From: Paraburkholderia fungorum | GTDB lineage: Bacteria; Pseudomonadota; Gammaproteobacteria; Burkholderiales; Burkholderiaceae | Assembly: GCF_902833645.1 (NCBI RefSeq) | Contig: NZ_CADFGE010000009.1 | Span: 124,001-188,000 of the forward strand | Reading direction: 5' to 3' | Length of the DNA stretch: 64,000 nucleotides | Shown here: positions 61,300 to 64,000 of the stretch, piece after piece | Numbering within the stretch: position 1 is the stretch's first letter | Layout of the letters: each line of letters starts with the position of its first letter | Program-made: the position numbers and the translations under genes | The notes under the pieces: generated by a model | What the model was told of the DNA's origin: nothing | The model's database searches: none | Seen by the model: only the letters and a program-made list of their open reading frames with translations

Positions 61300-61325
61300 G
61301 CCAGACACGCCTAGGCGTGTCTGGC
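61300..61325 (-). terminator. perfect 26-bp palindrome, terminator
   Basis: GCCAGACACGCCT and its complement meet with no loop; the minus strand continues into a T-rich stretch. Ends the 62707-61348 transcript. Could also be a resolution or binding site. Confidence 0.6.
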
Positions 61326-61347
61326 ATCCGTGGCTACGATGCGCCGC

Positions 61348-61563
61348 TTAGTTACCGTCGCTCGGCAAGCGGAAGCCGACGAGCAGGCTATGGCCGCCAT
61401 TGTTGCGGACCTGGCGCAACAGCGGGCCTTCCGGTTCGCGGTCGTCCCGGCCTGACGTCCAGAGCGTGGCCAGTTGCTTCTTCCAGTAGCGCCCATGTCG
61501 ACGCGCGAAGGTCCGGAGCGCGTTGGCTTGTTCCGGGGTTAGCGATTCGTTCTCTTGCTTCAT
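61348..61563 (-). CDS. small unknown protein in leader regulon
   Basis: 71 aa (MKQENESLTPEQANALRTFA...), basic and helical, with GRYWKKQLATLW then a loop; resembles small phage proteins. Downstream of 62707-61706 in the same transcript, with its own leader. Confidence 0.7.
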   Translation of the reverse strand: MKQENESLTPEQANALRTFARRHGRYWKKQLATLWTSGRDDREPEGPLLRQVRNNGGHSLLVGFRLPSDGN

Positions 61564-61569
61564 GATTTT

Positions 61570-61615
61570 CTCCTTTGTGCCTCGTGGGCGATTGAAAAGG
61601 AGGTGAGTACAGCTC
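61570..61615 (-). promoter_or_regulatory. SD-sequestering RNA leader (minus strand)
   Basis: CTCCTTTT with AAAGGAG, inner GCCC/GGGC-like (GCCCAC/GAGGC). Precedes ATG 61563. Confidence 0.8.
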
Positions 61616-61705
61616 AGGAGACCGAGGGTCCGCTGAGATGCCGGCGTCGCACACGCCCGTAGGGCAGTGCGCGTTCCGGGTTTTACGAGATCCTATTCCC
61701 GTGGC

Positions 61706-62707
61706 TCAGAAAGCAAGCCGGAATTGATCTCCTGACTTCGGTCGCATCCGCTCGATAGCAGTGTTCATCCAGGCGTCCATCTTTTCGGCCCGGTGTTCCA
61801 TGTTGTTGGAGATGCCAAGCCGAAATGCTTCCTGACGCGCGCCATAGTCCCACGCCATGCTGTCGCAGGAAGCGACGATGTGTGAGTACATCTTGACGCG
61901 CTCTAGCGCAGCGCCTTTCACTCCGAAGAGGTGCAATTTCGTACCTTTCGGCAGTCGACCTTCCAGTCCGTCAAGAATGGCAAAGAGCCCGTACTTCGGA
62001 TGATGAAGGTCGCGTCGACAAACCGACCCGAGACCCATCAACGAAGGCGGCGCCAGCCACGCGTGCCGGTCCCAAACCTCCATCGTCAGATCGAGGCTCC
62101 TCAGGTAATCGTCGAGTTCCCAGCCTTGGCAAATCGGTACCGGCGGCTTGAGATCGTTCGCGATTGTCACCGCTCGGACACCCTCTCGCGCGTAGTCCAC
62201 TTGCCATCTCTCGATGATCTGGAGGAGCGATTCGAGCATCGTTGCCGTCGCCCGGATACGCCAGTCAGTGTCGATTCCGTCGTTCGTCGCCTCCGGCTCG
62301 CAGCAAAGGTCCATGCTGCTGTACCAGGTTGGACGAAGCAGAAACGCGAGTTCGAGGTAAGCCGCATACGACCAGGGATAGATACCGCCGACACCCGACT
62401 GCTTGCCCTTTGACTTGAAGTTCATCATCGCAATGAACCCGGCCGAGTCCAGCGCGACGTCGACGTCCTGAAGCGGTGTACTGCCCGGCAGGTCAAAGCG
62501 TCCCGTTTTATGGTTGAAGAATGCGTTCGCCGACACCATCACTGGATAGCCGCTCGCGAACGCATGAATCGCAAGCTTGCCACCACGGTGAGGAATGCCG
62601 GTGCGCATTACCAGATCGTCGCCTATAGGTGCGTTGAGTTGTCTGTCCGGAATGACGCCAACGGGTCCGAGCAAACGGTCCATCTTTGCTTCAAAGTTGC
62701 TGTTCAT
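61706..62707 (-). CDS. TGT/DpdA-like transglycosylase family protein
   Basis: 333 aa starting MNSN. D87-S-A-G-F91 fits the DSGGF box of tRNA-guanine transglycosylases. Around D133 the sequence reads SSMDLCCEPE, QGW at 194-196, GLGSVCRR at 225-232, LFGVKG at 260-265 and a late SCDSMAWDYGAR with D282 in the place of the TGT nucleophile. DpdA-type relatives of TGT insert 7-deazaguanine bases into DNA. No 7-cyano-7-deazaguanine synthesis genes are in the window, so it would rely on the host for precursor. Fold call is by motif order only. Confidence 0.72.
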   Translation of the reverse strand: MNSNFEAKMDRLLGPVGVIPDRQLNAPIGDDLVMRTGIPHRGGKLAIHAFASGYPVMVSANAFFNHKTGRFDLPGSTPLQDVDVALDSAGFIAMMNFKSKGKQSGVGGIYPWSYAAYLELAFLLRPTWYSSMDLCCEPEATNDGIDTDWRIRATATMLESLLQIIERWQVDYAREGVRAVTIANDLKPPVPICQGWELDDYLRSLDLTMEVWDRHAWLAPPSLMGLGSVCRRDLHHPKYGLFAILDGLEGRLPKGTKLHLFGVKGAALERVKMYSHIVASCDSMAWDYGARQEAFRLGISNNMEHRAEKMDAWMNTAIERMRPKSGDQFRLAF

Positions 62708-62713
62708 GTGGAT

Positions 62714-62759
62714 CTCCTCATGCCCGAGGTGGGCTGATAAACCGAGGAGCGCGCGGCTC
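62714..62759 (-). promoter_or_regulatory. SD-sequestering RNA leader with compensated stem
   Basis: Minus strand GAGC/GCTC, then CTCCTC pairs with GAGGAG. Both arms differ from CTCCTTT/AAAGGAG in matching positions. Inner GCCC/GGGC. Precedes ATG 62707. Confidence 0.85.
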
Positions 62760-62913
62760 TGTGTAGCCGGAAGGGCTAGGCGGAACGCGTGCGACGAACG
62801 AGCGGAACCGATTGACGGTTGACGACAACGCGTGGGTGAGGATGGTGATCGGCCAGAGGGGCCAAAGAGACTTTCGGATGCGCGGGCGACTGGTTGACCC
62901 GGAATGATGAAAT

Positions 62914-62940
62914 GCCGATCAAACGGCTGAGAGGATGATA
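62914..62940 (-). promoter_or_regulatory. regulon promoter with start-site hairpin
   Basis: Minus strand TATCAT (62940-62935), 7 nt, GCCG-N6-CGGC (62927-62914). Drives 62707 and 61563. Confidence 0.75.
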
Positions 62941-62984
62941 GCCGGACGGGGCGACCGGCGCAATGTTCAGCACGAGTCCGTGAG

Positions 62985-63022
62985 TTGTAGGTGGCCCACC
63001 AGTCGTGAGACTGGCAGGCCGG
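62985..63022 (-). terminator. gene-end hairpin of 63029-63265
   Basis: Minus strand GGCC-TGCCAGTC pairs with GACTGG-TGGGCC across TCAC. No strong T-tract. Confidence 0.55.
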
Positions 63023-63028
63023 AACTAC

Positions 63029-63265
63029 TTACAGGCTCGGGGCGACATTGTGAATGTCGACCAATCCGTTGAACACCAGGTGCCGATCGCGCTCCTGATT
63101 TTCTTCGTCGAACCTGATAGCTGCTAAACCGTCGCTCCAGAGGTGAACAACGCGTCCCTCATGAAGCTTGGGTGGGCTCGCGAGCACGTCTTGGACAACG
63201 ACGCGCTGCTGTTCCGAAATACGACGGAGACTCTTTACTCGGACGGCTTCAGTTTGCGTATTCAT
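63029..63265 (-). CDS. small unknown protein in leader regulon
   Basis: 78 aa (MNTQTEAVRVKSLRRISEQQ...), with a beta-rich centre GRVVHLWSDGLAAIRFDEE. Own promoter and leader. Function unknown. Confidence 0.7.
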   Translation of the reverse strand: MNTQTEAVRVKSLRRISEQQRVVVQDVLASPPKLHEGRVVHLWSDGLAAIRFDEENQERDRHLVFNGLVDIHNVAPSL

Positions 63266-63271
63266 GGCTTC

Positions 63272-63304
63272 TCCTTTTGTGCCTAAAAGGCGGGTTAAAG
63301 GAGT
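63272..63304 (-). promoter_or_regulatory. SD-sequestering RNA leader (minus strand)
   Basis: CTCCTTT with AAAAGGAG, inner CGCCTTT/AGGC. Precedes ATG 63265. Confidence 0.82.
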
Positions 63305-63366
63305 CGGCGCCTAAGCGCACTGTTGAAGTTCAATCCTCAAAGGTGCACTCGAATTTCAATGTGAAT

Positions 63367-63393
63367 GCCGATTTAACGGCTTTGAGGACAGTA
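63367..63393 (-). promoter_or_regulatory. regulon promoter with start-site hairpin
   Basis: Minus strand TACTGT (63393-63388), 7 nt, GCCG-N6-CGGC (63380-63367). Confidence 0.72.
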
Positions 63394-63493
63394 GCACGGC
63401 GCACACGTCACGACAAGCCAATGGCGGCAACGACAACGTCAAGCGGCCCCGCGTTCCGAGTGCGAAGCTCTGCAGTGCGTGATCTCGACCAGA

Positions 63494-63802
63494 TCACCCC
63501 AACCGATCATCGGGGGGCTTACGGTAGTGCAACGTCACGGTCGAGTCGACTGCATACTTTGCCGCGTCGGTCGGCGACATCGGGGCAATCAGCCACGTGC
63601 CCCCGCCTCCGCGCTGCGACGAGAAGCCGACGAGCAGCGCGTCTTCCGCCAGCTTGCTACCCAAATAAGCGCGTGTATCACCCGGCCTCGGGCAAACCGT
63701 CTCGGCCGGCTCGTTCTGGTAGACGTACATCGTCATCGAATGCCCGTACCCGCCAATGTCGACTTCGGGCGCCTCGTGTTGGCCGCAGAACTTGGTGTCC
63801 AT
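63494..63802 (-). CDS. unknown protein
   Basis: 102 aa from ATG 63802 (GGAG 11 nt upstream). A TTG-started extension to 63889 is possible but would cover the UTR. Contains CGQHEAPEVDIGGYGHSMTM and a beta-rich end. Has the regulon promoter at 63941 but I do not find the standard SD hairpin. Confidence 0.55.
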   Translation of the reverse strand: MDTKFCGQHEAPEVDIGGYGHSMTMYVYQNEPAETVCPRPGDTRAYLGSKLAEDALLVGFSSQRGGGGTWLIAPMSPTDAAKYAVDSTVTLHYRKPPDDRLG

Positions 63803-63940
63803 TGTGTCGCTCGCTCCATACCGCACCAATGAGGGAAGGGGACTCTGGTGCTGCTCAGGGAAGGGTGCCTTGCCTGAGAAGGAGTGCAAACGCGAGGGGG
63901 GGTATCCGGCATGCTTTGCTGGCTATCTTGTCAGCGTGAT

Positions 63941-63967
63941 GCCAATCGAATGGCTGGGGCCAGCCTA
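63941..63967 (-). promoter_or_regulatory. regulon promoter, hairpin with compensated base change
   Basis: Minus strand TAGGCT (63967-63962), 7 nt, then GCCA-N6-TGGC (63954-63941). Both arms changed relative to GCCG/CGGC, so pairing is conserved. Confidence 0.65.
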
Positions 63968-64000
63968 CAACAATCGATTGCCCACTTGTCGAGCTTCGTT

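Overview
The window looks like part of a large accessory replicon or integrative element (megaplasmid, ICE or genomic island) of a G+C-rich beta-proteobacterium, probably a Burkholderiales member. The grounds are an H-NS protein of the short beta-proteobacterial type, a T6SS PAAR/DUF4123 effector cassette, a lone T4SS-type ATPase, orphan DNA methyltransferases, and dozens of small unknown genes with no housekeeping, rRNA or tRNA genes. No replication or conjugation operon is visible, and the taxonomy is an inference.

Layout. (1) 1-10.1 kb, minus strand: a BrxD-like (DUF2791) P-loop ATPase cut by the window edge, small membrane proteins, a zinc-finger protein, H-NS, an SPFH-domain lipoprotein, a glycine-rich exported protein, a large TerB-N type protein and a pair of unknown paralogues. 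(2) 10.2-15.4 kb, plus strand: unknown genes, most behind a conserved RNA leader. (3) 15.6-20.7 kb: a T4SS/T2SS-type ATPase, small membrane proteins and a PD-(D/E)XK-like protein. (4) 20.7-24.3 kb, minus strand: a RES/Xre toxin-antitoxin pair, then an orphan T6SS cassette (PAAR, DUF4123 adaptor, unknown, Tox-REase-5 toxin, probable Imm52 immunity). (5) 24.8-48.9 kb: mostly leader-controlled genes on the plus strand, including a NADAR protein, a DndC-like sulfotransfer enzyme and a beta-class methyltransferase. A convergent minus-strand operon (C5-cytosine methyltransferase, PAPS-reductase-like protein, beta-class methyltransferase) lies inside this stretch. (6) 49.3-52.8 kb: ordinary small genes without the leader, including a LURP-one-related protein. 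(7) 52.8-59.5 kb: leader-controlled genes again, including a divergent C5-methyltransferase. (8) 59.5-64 kb, minus strand: leader-controlled genes, including a TGT/DpdA-like transglycosylase.

The most striking content is a repeated cis-regulatory RNA. About 38 genes on both strands are preceded by a leader whose Shine-Dalgarno sequence (AAAGGAG) is paired with an upstream anti-SD copy (CTCCTTT). A GCCC/GGGC-type inner hairpin caps this stem, and usually a GAGC/GCTC hairpin lies just upstream. Paired positions covary between copies. About 17 of these transcription units share a promoter in which a GCCG-N6-CGGC hairpin starts exactly 7-8 nt after the -10 box, so it should form the extreme 5' end of the mRNA. 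Many unrelated proteins under this control also share the first codons ATG AAC AGC AAY. I read this as a replicon-wide translational regulon or an exchangeable expression cassette. It links nucleic-acid-modification genes (DndC-like, methyltransferases, DpdA-like) with many genes of unknown function.
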